DNA of 64,000 bases, from NCBI RefSeq assembly GCF_050269735.1, contig NZ_JBNNIX010000006.1, forward strand, positions 92,230 through 156,229, given 5' to 3'. Positions 41,175 to 51,106 of this stretch are shown one piece after another. Source of the stretch: Paenisporosarcina sp050269735 (GTDB taxonomy: Bacteria; Bacillota; Bacilli; Bacillales_A; Planococcaceae). The translations under genes and the position numbers were made by a program. Every line of letters begins with the position of its first letter. The first letter of the stretch is position 1. The notes beneath the pieces were generated by a model that saw nothing but the letters and a program-made list of their open reading frames with translations, had not been told where the DNA came from and did not search any database.

Positions 41175-41928
41175 CCGAAATTGGTTACATGACATGAATC
41201 CTGCTTTGAAGTTTATTTTAGTTATTATTTCGATGCTGACTTTAGCGTGGTTTTTCAATCCATGGACACCTTTCCTGGTATTTATCGGTGTCATTCTTCT
41301 TCAACTATCGTTCAGTCGAATAAATTGGAAACTCTGGTCTTTGTTCATGATTCCAATTGGCTTTAGTGCCTTGGGTTATTTATGGACGACAGTGCTTTTT
41401 GCAGCGGATACAAGCGGAAACGTCATTTGGTCTTGGAATGGAATTGAAGTGACGGATCAACAGTGGCATACGGCATTATCATTGGCGTTCCGTGTTTTCG
41501 CTTTTTCTTCACTGTCATTGTTGTTTGCCTTAACAACAAATCCCGTTAAATTTGTGATGAGTTTAATGCAACAACTACGACTTTCTCCGAAACTTGCATA
41601 CGGTGTCATGGTGGGGTATCAGTTTTTGCCTGTCGTGAAAGAAGAGTTCATTCAAATTCGCCATGCACATCGATTACGGGGAATTGGTCAGGAAAAATAT
41701 GTGTGGCAAAGGCTTATAAGTATGAGAAGACTGTTGATTCCACTGCTTGCCAGCGCTGTTCGGCGAGCGGAACGTTCTGCCTTTGCTATGGAAGCAAGAG
41801 GCTTTACAGGTGAGCGGCGTACCTTATATTACGACCCCCTCCATATCGCCGGACGTGATTGGTTTCTAGCCTCCATTATGATTGGTGTATTAATTGCCAG
41901 TAGTGTCGCAGGATTACTATTGAGCTAA
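41152..41928 (+). CDS. ykoC: HMP/thiamine transporter T component
   Basis: A 258-aa CbiQ/EcfT-family coupling protein. Four to five transmembrane helices are followed by the conserved cytosolic coupling motifs A-x-R-G (AHRLRGIG and MEARGFTG). It overlaps the ykoD end and closes the ykoFEDC operon; the likely start is ATG 41167 (MSSRNWLH), 15 bases into the ORF. A terminator follows at 41934. Confidence 0.95.
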   Translation: MERVPMSSRNWLHDMNPALKFILVIISMLTLAWFFNPWTPFLVFIGVILLQLSFSRINWKLWSLFMIPIGFSALGYLWTTVLFAADTSGNVIWSWNGIEVTDQQWHTALSLAFRVFAFSSLSLLFALTTNPVKFVMSLMQQLRLSPKLAYGVMVGYQFLPVVKEEFIQIRHAHRLRGIGQEKYVWQRLISMRRLLIPLLASAVRRAERSAFAMEARGFTGERRTLYYDPLHIAGRDWFLASIMIGVLIASSVAGLLLS

Positions 41929-41933
41929 ACCAA

Positions 41934-41972
41934 AAAATCGCCTTTTGACAAACGTTGTCATAAGGCGATTTT
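41934..41972. terminator. Bidirectional terminator between ykoC and the sugar kinase
   Basis: AAATCGCCTT/AAGGCGATTT stem with T runs on both strands. Confidence 0.85.
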
Positions 41973-41975
41973 CTA

Positions 41976-42917
41976 TTAGATATTCAATTCGCTTAGTCGT
42001 GGCATGGCTGTCAACGCACCAGCTTTCGTAGCAGCAAGTGCGCCTAGATGGTTGGCAAAAGCCGTACATTCCACGAGGGATTCCATCGTTTTCGGTAAAC
42101 CATTGAGATGTACATAGCGCAAAATTCCGGCCATAAAGGCATCTCCCGCTCCAGTCGTATCAACAGGTACTACCCGTTCTACCGGTACATGCTGGAGTTC
42201 TCCATTCAAAACCGCATACGTTCCTTCCGCTCCAGCTGTAATTAAAATAATCGGCACTTTCAACTCAGCAATTGCTTCTAGTCCTTCTTGCATGGATGTT
42301 GTCTCCGTTAAAAACGTCAACTCTTCTTCCGTGAACTTCAACAAATCTGCATCTTTGAAAAATGATTTAATTGTTTCGCGACACTCATATTCACTATTCC
42401 AGCGTAGCGGTCTGATATTGGCATCAAACGATAACAAAGCGCCATGCTTTTTCGCGTATTCCACTGCTTTGCGGGATGTTTCCAGTGCCTTTGGTTCAAA
42501 TAAAGTTCCAGAGCACAAATTTAATACGGAGGCTTCTTCAAATGCTTCTTCTTTCAAATCTTCAGCGCCAACTTGAATATGTGGTGCATCGTCAATATAT
42601 TGATGAAAAATCCGGTCATGGTCTTCTGTTAAGTTTACATACACACCACTTACTCGTTTTTCAGGTTCGAGTACGGCATATTCCATAATGACTTCTTCCG
42701 CTTCAAGTTCACCTCGTACAAATTCAGAAGTTGCGTCGTCCCCTGTAATGGTAATAAATGCGGAAGGTACCCCCAGTCTGGCAACACCTACTGCAACATT
42801 TACCGTTGCCCCTCCCAAAAACATTGAAAAAGATGTATTTGTCGTATCGGTTGCAATATAGTCTACAAAAGCATCCCCGTAAGTGAGGACGTGCGATTTA
42901 TATGATTGAGTCATCAT
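41976..42917 (-). CDS. PfkB family carbohydrate kinase (fructokinase-like)
   Basis: A 313-aa ribokinase-fold kinase. The N-terminal sugar motif is FLGGATVNVAVGVARLG, the anion hole and catalytic base are in VDTTGAGDAFMAGIL (Asp within G-A-G-D) and FDANIRPLRW is conserved in fructokinases. Phosphorylation of fructose or a related sugar is most likely. The ATG may be the second Met. Single gene, divergent from the GNAT gene at 43016. Confidence 0.9.
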   Translation of the reverse strand: MMTQSYKSHVLTYGDAFVDYIATDTTNTSFSMFLGGATVNVAVGVARLGVPSAFITITGDDATSEFVRGELEAEEVIMEYAVLEPEKRVSGVYVNLTEDHDRIFHQYIDDAPHIQVGAEDLKEEAFEEASVLNLCSGTLFEPKALETSRKAVEYAKKHGALLSFDANIRPLRWNSEYECRETIKSFFKDADLLKFTEEELTFLTETTSMQEGLEAIAELKVPIILITAGAEGTYAVLNGELQHVPVERVVPVDTTGAGDAFMAGILRYVHLNGLPKTMESLVECTAFANHLGALAATKAGALTAMPRLSELNI

Positions 42918-43015
42918 CCATCCTCCTTCTAATTAGTAGTACTAGATTACCATAAACAGTGTTGTAGAGGGAACGTGAAACATTTTGGTATAGTTGAAGG
43001 AAGGAGTTGATCGAC

Positions 43016-43579
43016 ATGACAGTTCGTATACGAAAAGCAAGACCTGAAGATGCAGAAATAGCCGTTCCACTTATCATTGATGCAATTGGTGAGATTGCCG
43101 AGCAAATGACTGGTGAAAAGGACGCCGAGACAGTGACAGAACAGTTGATTCACTTGTTTCAGCGAGAAGACAATCGTCATTCTTATTTGAATACGGTGAT
43201 TGCAGAACAAGAAGATGGCATCACTGGTGTAATGGTTCTTTATTCAGGCACGGATGCCATTGAACTGGATGCAAATTTAGTATCGTGGTTACGTAAGAAA
43301 ACCGGAGAACCGATCGTCATTCCCCCAGAGGCACGGAGAGACGAATTTTATATAGACACCGTTTGTGTAAACCCGGATTTCCGTGGTCACGGCATTGGCA
43401 GCACCTTGCTAAAACACGCAGAAAAAGTCGCACGACAAGAAGGTTTTTCTAAAGCCGCTCTTAATGTAGAGCTGGAAAAAGAAGCAGCCATTCGGCTATA
43501 CGAAAGAATCGGCTATCACATCGCTGAACCTTGGGAAATTTATGGCGGCGCTTTTCATCACATGGTCAAACAGCTGTAG
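43016..43579 (+). CDS. GNAT family N-acetyltransferase
   Basis: A 187-aa GNAT protein: VRIRKARPEDAEIAVPLIIDAIGEIAEQM at the start, then FYIDTVCVNPDFRGHGIGSTLLKHAEKVAR with the R-G-H-G-I-G acetyl-CoA loop, and LNVELEKEAAIRLYERIGYHI. ATG 43016 has AAGGAG nine bases upstream; the TTG at 43007 touches the ribosome site and is unlikely. Substrate unknown. Confidence 0.9.
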   Translation: MTVRIRKARPEDAEIAVPLIIDAIGEIAEQMTGEKDAETVTEQLIHLFQREDNRHSYLNTVIAEQEDGITGVMVLYSGTDAIELDANLVSWLRKKTGEPIVIPPEARRDEFYIDTVCVNPDFRGHGIGSTLLKHAEKVARQEGFSKAALNVELEKEAAIRLYERIGYHIAEPWEIYGGAFHHMVKQL

Positions 43580-43604
43580 GAGTGATACTTTTCTAAGTGA
43601 AAAA

Positions 43605-43630
43605 CGTCCAGCCTTTTGTAAGGCTGGACG
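43605..43630 (-). terminator. Hairpin between the GNAT gene and the diguanylate cyclase
   Basis: CGTCCAGCCTT/AAGGCTGGACG stem; the minus-strand T run (CGTTTTTC) suggests it mainly ends the cyclase gene. Confidence 0.8.
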
Positions 43631-43635
43631 CATTG

Positions 43636-45246
43636 TTATTTTTTATAGAAGGTTCCAATGCCTTTACCTTTTTCTTTAGAAGCATATAAGGCTTCATCGG
43701 CTAAATGCATGGCTTCTATCGGATGGTCGCTATCGGTTGGGTAGACGGCCGCTCCGATACTGCAACCTACTGTTACCGTCTGGTCTTTTAAGGAGATCGG
43801 TTTTTGAATGAGCGCGATGATTTCATCCATGCACGCTTGGCCCTTCGCATGAATATGTTCAGATTCCGCTTCCATTAAGAAGACAAATTCGTCTCCTCCA
43901 AGACGGGAAACAAATTGATTTTCTTTTGCAAAATGCTTCAGACGGTTGGCGACAGTAATTAGCACTTGATCGCCCGCTTTGTGACCATATACGTCATTAA
44001 TCGCTTTGAAGCCATCTAGATCCATAAACAAGATTATCCAAGATTCTTTAGAACCCGCAATGGTCTCTTCCATCTTTTCGTACAATGCGATGCGATTAGG
44101 TAAGCTAGTCAAAGTATCATGATGAGCCAGAGATTCCATTTGTATGAGTAGCGATTGAGTAGTGGTTATGGTTTGTACCATGTTTCGTATCGACAAGGAT
44201 AAGTCTTCCACATCCCGGATGCCTTGGACGACTGGCATTTCTCTTTGCGAGCCTTGCCCAATTTCCTTTGCAGCTATTGTAATCGTTCGGAGCGGTTTGG
44301 CGATTTGATCGGCAATAGCCCAACCAATCAATGCAAATCCTAAGATCGAGATAACACTGATAATCCACATGAAACGTTCCAGATCATTTACTCCGTTATA
44401 GGCAATTTCTTCAGGCTGACGCACGATAACATGCCATCCGAGACCTTCATAATCTCCATAACCATCTTCCATCGCATAACCGGTAACATACCTTTTATCA
44501 TTCCATTCCACCACTTCATTCGGTTCAGAGGAAGAGGCTAGTTGATCCAACAAATCTTTTTCCATTTGCTGACCCACCAAACCATCCGGACCTAACAAGA
44601 CCGTCCGATCGCGATTACTTACAATGAGCACTTCCGTCTCATCTTTACTATTTGTAGCTTTCAGCAAATTTTGTTCCATTTCTTTTGCCCACTCCCAACT
44701 CAAATGGGTAGCAAAGACACCAATAAATTTACCGGTTTCATCCTTTATCGGAATACTGATATCCACAAACTGTAAAGGTTCACCTGACGGATTAGGAAGT
44801 AATTTAGACAAAAGAATGGCGTCGTGAACATCCCCAATAAATGGTTCTTTTGTTGCTTTCAAAAATACAGGACGTTCTGCAATGGACTCACCTAGCAAAA
44901 TATCGTCACTAGCTGCAATAACGGTACCTTCAGTATCTGTTATGCCAATCCAAGAAAAGGACGGGAATTTGGTTTTCAATTCATCAATCAGTTGTTTTTC
45001 TCTTAAAATATTCTGCTCCTTGAAGGATCGTAATCCACTGACTAACTGGACTTCCTGATAACGATTGGACATAAATAAACTAAGTTTATCTTCCATTTGG
45101 ACGGCATGCCCTGTCAAAGATTCTCCTACTTCAGTACGCACTTCCTCGCCAGCCTGTTTCGTAAAGATGGTTCCTAACAATATCGTAAGGATGGTCAGCA
45201 TGATGGCAAACAATCCCGTTACAATCGTTCTTAAATGAAGCGACAT
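43636..45246 (-). CDS. Diguanylate cyclase with extracytoplasmic sensor and HAMP
   Basis: A 536-aa membrane sensor. Helix 1 (about residues 8-30) and helix 2 (about 290-310) bracket an outside dCache-like domain of about 250 residues. A HAMP segment (AKPLRTITIAAKEIGQG) follows. The GGDEF domain carries RLGGDEFVFL and DLDGFKAINDVYGHKAGDQVL with the metal Asp, so c-di-GMP synthesis is likely. No R-x-x-D inhibition site is seen before GGDEF (ENQFVSRLGGDEF). ATG 45246 has GGGAGG eight bases upstream. No EAL domain. Confidence 0.9.
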   Translation of the reverse strand: MSLHLRTIVTGLFAIMLTILTILLGTIFTKQAGEEVRTEVGESLTGHAVQMEDKLSLFMSNRYQEVQLVSGLRSFKEQNILREKQLIDELKTKFPSFSWIGITDTEGTVIAASDDILLGESIAERPVFLKATKEPFIGDVHDAILLSKLLPNPSGEPLQFVDISIPIKDETGKFIGVFATHLSWEWAKEMEQNLLKATNSKDETEVLIVSNRDRTVLLGPDGLVGQQMEKDLLDQLASSSEPNEVVEWNDKRYVTGYAMEDGYGDYEGLGWHVIVRQPEEIAYNGVNDLERFMWIISVISILGFALIGWAIADQIAKPLRTITIAAKEIGQGSQREMPVVQGIRDVEDLSLSIRNMVQTITTTQSLLIQMESLAHHDTLTSLPNRIALYEKMEETIAGSKESWIILFMDLDGFKAINDVYGHKAGDQVLITVANRLKHFAKENQFVSRLGGDEFVFLMEAESEHIHAKGQACMDEIIALIQKPISLKDQTVTVGCSIGAAVYPTDSDHPIEAMHLADEALYASKEKGKGIGTFYKK

Positions 45247-45467
45247 GGGCAATTCCTCCCCAAAAATACATTAATGACTTTATAGTAACATGTAAAAAAA
45301 GTAGAAACTCTGTTTTTTAGAATATTTTCCCTTTGAATAGCAACTACACACTTAAGCGAATACTGAAACAATACTGGCGAACCAAATTTATTCCGAGTTC
45401 TGTCACAGATGATTGAGATTATTTTTGCTACAATAACAGCATCGAAACGAAATGAGGCGCATGATAA

Positions 45468-46238
45468 ATGAAACGATTTTTAGCAATTGGATCAATCCTT
45501 GCTGCTCTTACTCTTAGTGCTTGTGGAACAAATGATGAACATGAAGGACATAACGCAGCGACCTCTGATGAAGTACCTGAAATGGTAGAAGTCGATTTAA
45601 CCGTACCTGAAACCGTTACTGCCGGTGAGAAAGTAGCGATTACTGCTGCAGTTACACAAGGTGGAGAAGTTGTGGAAGATGCGGATGAAGTAAAGATTGA
45701 GGTCTTGAATATAACTTCCGGCGAAAAAGAAATAATTGATGCAACATTAAATGAAAACAAACAGTATGCCATTGACTATACATTTGAAACAAATGGTACT
45801 TATGATATCACATCGCATGTAACAGCTCGTGACATGCACACAATGCCAACCAAACAATTAACAGTAACAGGTGGCAAAGAAGCAACAAGTAAAGTGACCG
45901 ACGCTTCGACTGAAGGACAAGCTCATGGAGCGGACAGCCATCATGGACACGGTGCGACGATTGATTTTGCTGACGGTTCTGCAACTGTAGGAGAAGCCGT
46001 TATGCTAGTGGCAAATGTTTCACTTGCGGATGCTCCACTTGAAGGCGCACGCGTGCAATACGAAATTTCACGCAGTGATGATGACCACCACACTTGGCTG
46101 GAAGTACCTGCAAAAGAAGCGGGCGTTTATCAGACAGAGTACACTTTTACCGAGACTGGCACTTACGAAATTGAAGTACATGTAACAAAAGGCGACGACA
46201 TTCACGATCATTTGGTAAAAACGTATACGGTGAAATAA
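45468..46238 (+). CDS. Lipoprotein with two YtkA-like domains
   Basis: A 256-aa lipoprotein, lipobox LTLSAC with Cys19. Two YtkA/FixH-like beta-sandwich domains follow (about residues 38-132 and 155-256), each ending in a GTYDI/GTYEIEVHV strand pattern. They are joined by a His-rich linker (HGADSHHGHG) that could bind metal. YtkA-type domains are linked with copper and respiratory complex assembly. Tandem duplication within one chain is visible but diverged. Single gene. Confidence 0.8.
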   Translation: MKRFLAIGSILAALTLSACGTNDEHEGHNAATSDEVPEMVEVDLTVPETVTAGEKVAITAAVTQGGEVVEDADEVKIEVLNITSGEKEIIDATLNENKQYAIDYTFETNGTYDITSHVTARDMHTMPTKQLTVTGGKEATSKVTDASTEGQAHGADSHHGHGATIDFADGSATVGEAVMLVANVSLADAPLEGARVQYEISRSDDDHHTWLEVPAKEAGVYQTEYTFTETGTYEIEVHVTKGDDIHDHLVKTYTVK

Positions 46239-46254
46239 TTTTTTTGCGAAAATT

Positions 46255-46356
46255 GGCAGTGACCGCCACTTCGCTTTCCGTGGGCTTGGCTTCAGCCACC
46301 TACGGGGGTCTTCAGCTCAAGCTATTCCCCCAGGAGTCTTCGTGGCGATCCCTGCC
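46255..46356 (+). repeat. Structured intergenic repeat-like element
   Basis: A GC-rich 102-bp block in AT-rich DNA. Its ends pair as GGCAG-4-CGCCAC with GTGGCG-4-CTGCC. Inside are GGGGG/CCCCC and GGCttcaGCC stems. Similar words (CTTTCCGTGGG, GGCTTCAGCC, TATTCCCCCAGGAGTCTTCGTGGCG-like) recur in many Bacillales genomes from memory. It contains no ORF. Confidence 0.6.
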
Positions 46357-46430
46357 TTTCATTTCTAAAGATTAAAGTGGTACTAAAAAAACCATCAACG
46401 TTGGGTTCATGGCGCTATTAAATTATATAC

Positions 46431-46467
46431 AAAGGAGGCGCTCACTTGAGCGCCTCCTTTTTTTTTA
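46431..46467. terminator. Terminator at the end of the catalase gene
   Basis: AAAGGAGGCGCTCA/TGAGCGCCTCCTTT, an almost perfect 14-bp stem with T runs on both strands. Confidence 0.9.
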
Positions 46468-48453
46468 TATGTCCCGATTCCAGTGACGGTGTGCTGTCAC
46501 GGCACCTACAAACTGTTCGGCATTATCATTCGTGACTACTCCTGGTCCTTCTTTACCATCTAGAATAGTGGCAAACTTGGAAGCCGCACCGATTGCTTTA
46601 AAGTGATTAAATGCTTCCGTTACGTAACGGCCGGTTTCTTTTTTGAATTTCTTCTCGTCGTTCATGCTTGCCACATAAATGGCATCGAACAATACCGGAT
46701 CAGCTGTTAGGAATGTATGGTCAATCGGTAAATTCCCGATATTCCCCAGTTTATCACTCACAACTTCCGCTTTTAATCCCGCATCTTTAAATCCTTCCAC
46801 GGTCTTTTCAAGCTGATTAGCATCACCATCTCTGCTTGCAATGACCGCAACTTTACGCGTGTTCGGTTTCTTCACCATGTTTTCCTGGCTGAGAGCAGGC
46901 GATGCCTTAGTCACGTCCGAACCACTACCAGTTGGCGGGTTAGCACCGACTGCATCCGCTACCTTAGTCGCTAAATCCACGTTCACATTTGCAAACATGT
47001 CGATCACTTGTTGCTGGACGTCCTTGTTTTTCACTTTCCCAACTTCAAAGCTAAAAGCATCAATAATATGTTCTTTTTCAATATCGCTCATACTGTTCCA
47101 GAATAACGTGGCCTGTGAGAAGTGATCTCTAAAGCTATCGCTTCGATTACGTACTTTTCGGCCTTCCACTTTTTCCTGGTAATGCTCGAAGCCACCCTCT
47201 TCAGGACTTGATGTCGCCGGTGTATTATTGGCCAATGAATTTTTGTGATAGCTCACTGGACCTTTATTGATTGTCATTCGATGATATCCATCTCGTTGAT
47301 TGTTATGGAACGGACAAACCGGTCGATTAATCGGCAGTTCATGGAAATTTGGTCCACCTAAACGAATCAATTGTGTGTCGGTATAGGAGAACAATCGACC
47401 TTGCAGAAGTGGATCGTTCGTAAAATCGATTCCTGGAACCACGTTCCCAACATGGAAGGCTACTTGCTCTGTTTCCGCAAAGACATTGTCCACATTGCGG
47501 TTCAACGTCATTTTCCCGATTAGTTTAACGGGCACATCTTCTTCCGGCCAAATTTTTGTCGGATCGAGAACGTCGAAATCGAACTTGAACTCGTCTTCTT
47601 CCGCCAATATCTGTACACCAAATTCATATTCAGGAAAATCACCATTCTCAATCGATTCATATAAATCACGACGATGGAAATCAGGGTCTTTCCCACTTAT
47701 TTTCTGTGCTTCATCCCATACCAAGGAATGCGCACCTAATAGTGGCTTCCAATGGAACTTGACGAAATGCGCTACTCCTTGGGCATTCACGAAGCGGAAC
47801 GTATGTACACCGAACCCTTCCATCATGCGGAAACTTCTCGGAATAGCACGGTCGGACATTGCCCACATGACCATATGTGCGGATTCTTGGTTATTGGCTA
47901 CAAAATCCCAAAACGTATCATGTGCACTCGCAGCTTGCGGCATTTCATTATGTGGTTCTGGTTTTACTGCATGCACGAAATCCGGGAATTTAATGGCATC
48001 CTGAATGAAAAATACCGGCATATTGTTTCCTACTAAGTCGTAGTTACCTTCGTCTGTATAAAATTTCGTCGCAAAGCCACGAACATCACGTACCGTTTCT
48101 GCAGACCCTCTGGATCCCACAACTGTTGAAAAACGAACGAATACCGGTGTTTTTTTAGATGTATCGGTCAGAAAGTTTGCTTTCGTATACTGTTCCATCG
48201 ATTCGTACAACTCGAATTCACCATGAGCTGCAAATCCTCTAGCGTGAACGACGCGTTCTGGAATGCGCTCATGGTCAAAGTGCGTCATTTTTTCACGAAA
48301 ATGAAAGTCTTCCATTAGTGTAGGTCCCCTGACACCAGCCTTCAGTGAAAACTCGTCCTCAGTCACTTTCAGTCCTTGATTGGTCGTCAGTTTTTGGTCT
48401 CGATCATCCACACGAAATTGCTCGAGCTGTTCATCTTTGCGGTTTTTCTCCAT
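46465..48453 (-). CDS. katE: Large-subunit catalase (KatE/HPII type)
   Basis: A 662-aa clade II catalase starting at ATG 48453 (GGGAGG seven bases upstream). The N-terminal part has the heme-pocket His in RVVHARGFAAHGEFELYE and the Asn region in VGNNMPVFFIQDA. The proximal heme Tyr lies in RLFSYTDTQLIRLG. The C-terminal roughly 150 residues (NTRKVAVIASRDGDANQ onward) form the flavodoxin-like GATase1-type domain of large catalases. It disproportionates H2O2. A SigB-like promoter may lie upstream; B. subtilis katE is SigB-dependent. Confidence 0.97.
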   Translation of the reverse strand: MEKNRKDEQLEQFRVDDRDQKLTTNQGLKVTEDEFSLKAGVRGPTLMEDFHFREKMTHFDHERIPERVVHARGFAAHGEFELYESMEQYTKANFLTDTSKKTPVFVRFSTVVGSRGSAETVRDVRGFATKFYTDEGNYDLVGNNMPVFFIQDAIKFPDFVHAVKPEPHNEMPQAASAHDTFWDFVANNQESAHMVMWAMSDRAIPRSFRMMEGFGVHTFRFVNAQGVAHFVKFHWKPLLGAHSLVWDEAQKISGKDPDFHRRDLYESIENGDFPEYEFGVQILAEEDEFKFDFDVLDPTKIWPEEDVPVKLIGKMTLNRNVDNVFAETEQVAFHVGNVVPGIDFTNDPLLQGRLFSYTDTQLIRLGGPNFHELPINRPVCPFHNNQRDGYHRMTINKGPVSYHKNSLANNTPATSSPEEGGFEHYQEKVEGRKVRNRSDSFRDHFSQATLFWNSMSDIEKEHIIDAFSFEVGKVKNKDVQQQVIDMFANVNVDLATKVADAVGANPPTGSGSDVTKASPALSQENMVKKPNTRKVAVIASRDGDANQLEKTVEGFKDAGLKAEVVSDKLGNIGNLPIDHTFLTADPVLFDAIYVASMNDEKKFKKETGRYVTEAFNHFKAIGAASKFATILDGKEGPGVVTNDNAEQFVGAVTAHRHWNRDI

Positions 48454-48494
48454 TCTGAAGCCTCCCATAGTGAATTAAGTTATCTACCTCCATC

Positions 48495-48520
48495 TTTACC
48501 ACTAAGGGCTGAACGGAAAC
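48495..48520 (-). promoter_or_regulatory. Possible SigB-like promoter of the catalase
   Basis: Minus strand GTTTCC (48520-48515), 14-bp spacer, GGTAAA (48500-48495). It deviates from GTTTAA/GGGTAT at several bases. Confidence 0.35.
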
Positions 48521-48551
48521 ATTAATTCAAAAAATTCACTAAAAAGGACGT

Positions 48552-50624
48552 TCATCTTTTTTGAATGGTTAATAATGCCGGCAACAACATCGGACGTACG
48601 ATAAACGTATCGATTAACACACCAAATGCCACGGTAAAACCAAACAATTGTAACTCAAGAACCGGTTGGGTAATTAACACAGCAAAAGTTGCAGCTAACA
48701 ATAATCCTGCAGATGAAATGACTCCACCAGTTGCGATTAACCCACTTTTAATGGCATGTATAGGTTCCAAAGTTTTTGCTTCTTGCTGTATTCGCGACAT
48801 CAACATGATGGAATAATCTACACCGAGGGCCACTAAAAAGACAAATGTATATAAAGGAATTCGGTAACTCACTGTATCTACATGGAACATCAAATCAAAT
48901 AACCATACTGAAAATCCTAGCGATGCACCGTACGACAGTACGATGGTTCCGATCATTAGCATCCCAGTTAACCACGATTTCGTCTGCCACCACAACATTA
49001 TCAAGATGGCACCAACGATTAATAACATGACGCGCACTGTATCGCTTGTATTCAACTCTTGAATATTGGCATGTTTGGCAGTCTCTCCAGAAAGTTGGAT
49101 AGAGCCTTCTTCAATACCCGCTTGTTGAAGTAACTCTTTTTCTTCTTGTTCCAGGTTTTTTAGCGCATGAAACGTCGTTGTATCATAGGGATTACTTTCC
49201 CAAATTAGCGTTACTTTTGCTTGCGTGAGTGAATCGTCTGCAAATGGACGCCCTTCTACCCTTACTTCCTTTACCTCACGTTGCTTTTCAAGTATTTTTA
49301 CGAACTCACTAAATTGAGATTCAGTGATGTTTGTTTCGCTTTTAAGTAGTAAAGTCGTTGGTGCTAATTCGCCTTCCGAAAACGCTTCTGCAAGCTGCTC
49401 GTATCCTTTTTTTGAAGACATGTTATCTGGAAATGATTCAAGCAAGTTAAAAGATAAATTAGTTGTGAATGCTTGAACACTGCCAATTCCTAAAATGATC
49501 GTGATTGTAAAAACATAACGCCAGGGCTTAGACGTGACACTTGCAGCTACTTTTGACCACCAATTTGTCCGAGTAGGTTGGTCAATGGCGAGTGGCCAGA
49601 AAGCTTTTCTGCCGACCAAACCAAATAATGCGGGCAATAACGTCAATCCTGCAATAAGCAAGACAACAATTGCAGTGGCAAAGACCGGAGCAAAGTTTCG
49701 GTATGGTTCATAAACGGCTGTAAACAGTAACAACACGGCGACCAATACCGTCCCACCGCTAAACAGTATAGGTTCTCGAACATGCGCAACACTTAATTTC
49801 ATGGCATGTTCAATCGTCAATCCGTTACGAAGCTCTTCCCGATATCTGCTGAAAATTAGCAATGCATAATCCGTTATGACTGCGAATAACAAGATCGTCA
49901 TAATTGATAATGCTTGATTTTCAATCGTTACCCACTCCGATAAACCCAGTAATCCTAAAAGCCGATCGACAATGCCATACACAATTCCCGCTCCGATTAA
50001 AGGAAGCACTGCAAATACCGGTGACTTATAAATGAGGAGTAACAATACAAATACGATGCCAATCGTGGCTAGAAGCAATACAACATCAGCCTGAGAAAAT
50101 AAAGAAATCGTATCGGATACAATTCCTGCGGGTCCCGTCCATTCTACAGAGACATCCTTATCGACGTAATTCTCCACGCTTTCCTTCATTGTCACGACTT
50201 CTTCATGAATTTCTTTCGATTCTAATGATTCATTGAACAAAATGGGCATAAAAAAAGTCGACCCATCATCTGACAAAAATGACTGCCTTGTTTGTGGCGA
50301 CATTTGCGTTAGAGGAATCGACGTTGCTAGTTGGACTTTTGCTTGTTTTTCCACTGCAGAAGCTAAATGATTGATGTCATCATGTAAAAATGGGGCATCT
50401 TGTTTGAATACAACGAACAACGGAATGCCTTTTTGAGATGGAAAGGCACCTTCCAGGGCCTTTTTCGCTATGACTGAGCTCGCCGTTGCAGGGAGACCTC
50501 CATTTTCTGAAGGAGAGGTTACTTCTTTTGCAGATGGAGCCAATATCGTTAACATAGTCATGATAACTAACCAAACGCCAAGGACAATAGCAGCTGATTT
50601 TTTATCTTTCCAAATGGCTTTCAT
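48552..50624 (-). CDS. MMPL family transporter (YdfJ-like)
   Basis: A 690-aa RND-superfamily protein with two halves, each one TM helix, a large outer loop and five TM helices. Characteristic pieces are TDYALLIFSRYREEL (half 1, about residues 255-270) and GVDYSIMLMSRIQQE (half 2, about 590-605), which carry the proton-relay Asp-Tyr pairs. It likely exports lipids or antimicrobial compounds using the proton gradient. Its start overlaps the stop of the upstream small membrane gene; both follow a two-component system. Confidence 0.95.
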   Translation of the reverse strand: MKAIWKDKKSAAIVLGVWLVIMTMLTILAPSAKEVTSPSENGGLPATASSVIAKKALEGAFPSQKGIPLFVVFKQDAPFLHDDINHLASAVEKQAKVQLATSIPLTQMSPQTRQSFLSDDGSTFFMPILFNESLESKEIHEEVVTMKESVENYVDKDVSVEWTGPAGIVSDTISLFSQADVVLLLATIGIVFVLLLLIYKSPVFAVLPLIGAGIVYGIVDRLLGLLGLSEWVTIENQALSIMTILLFAVITDYALLIFSRYREELRNGLTIEHAMKLSVAHVREPILFSGGTVLVAVLLLFTAVYEPYRNFAPVFATAIVVLLIAGLTLLPALFGLVGRKAFWPLAIDQPTRTNWWSKVAASVTSKPWRYVFTITIILGIGSVQAFTTNLSFNLLESFPDNMSSKKGYEQLAEAFSEGELAPTTLLLKSETNITESQFSEFVKILEKQREVKEVRVEGRPFADDSLTQAKVTLIWESNPYDTTTFHALKNLEQEEKELLQQAGIEEGSIQLSGETAKHANIQELNTSDTVRVMLLIVGAILIMLWWQTKSWLTGMLMIGTIVLSYGASLGFSVWLFDLMFHVDTVSYRIPLYTFVFLVALGVDYSIMLMSRIQQEAKTLEPIHAIKSGLIATGGVISSAGLLLAATFAVLITQPVLELQLFGFTVAFGVLIDTFIVRPMLLPALLTIQKR

Positions 50625-51034
50625 CAGCTGTTCTCTACAACTTTCTTCGCTGGTTGAATGGAGAAAGTAACCGCTACAAACAAAGCAAAGCTAATTAGTA
50701 ATGTGGTTCCACCAACAATATAAAAAACGAGTGAAAATGCTTCAGGTAATCCTAATGGTTGCATCGTTTGAAGCCACATTCCTACTGTTAAGCCAATGGC
50801 TCCTAACATCGCTGACCATCCATGAACATGCACCAACTTCGGATATTTCACCTTAAACAATTTGTAGAATACACCCCAACTAAAAACAGATAACCAACCT
50901 ACTACTAAAATGTGTGCATGAATCGGCCTGAATGCGTACGATCCTGTCCCCGCCATATGTGAACCTAAATATGCTCCAATAAGACCAAAAACCGCGGCAA
51001 TTCGAATTAGACGAATACTCCATTTTTCTTGCAT
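50624..51034 (-). CDS. Small four-helix membrane protein with His-x-His motif
   Basis: A 136-aa membrane protein starting at ATG 51034 (GAAAGGTGG upstream). Four hydrophobic segments are seen, and helix 2 contains FRPIHAHILVVGWLSVFSWGVFYKLF, with a second His pair in KLVHVHGWSAM. This resembles the first helices of NorB/cbb3-type heme-copper proteins, and similar small genes are annotated as oxidase-like. Heme binding is possible but unproven. It is the gene before the MMPL transporter. Confidence 0.7.
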   Translation of the reverse strand: MQEKWSIRLIRIAAVFGLIGAYLGSHMAGTGSYAFRPIHAHILVVGWLSVFSWGVFYKLFKVKYPKLVHVHGWSAMLGAIGLTVGMWLQTMQPLGLPEAFSLVFYIVGGTTLLISFALFVAVTFSIQPAKKVVENS

Positions 51035-51106
51035 GTATATCCACCTTTCCTTCTTCAAGATGGCTTCATCTTACCGCGCGAAGATGAACCCAATATGAAC
51101 AAGGTA

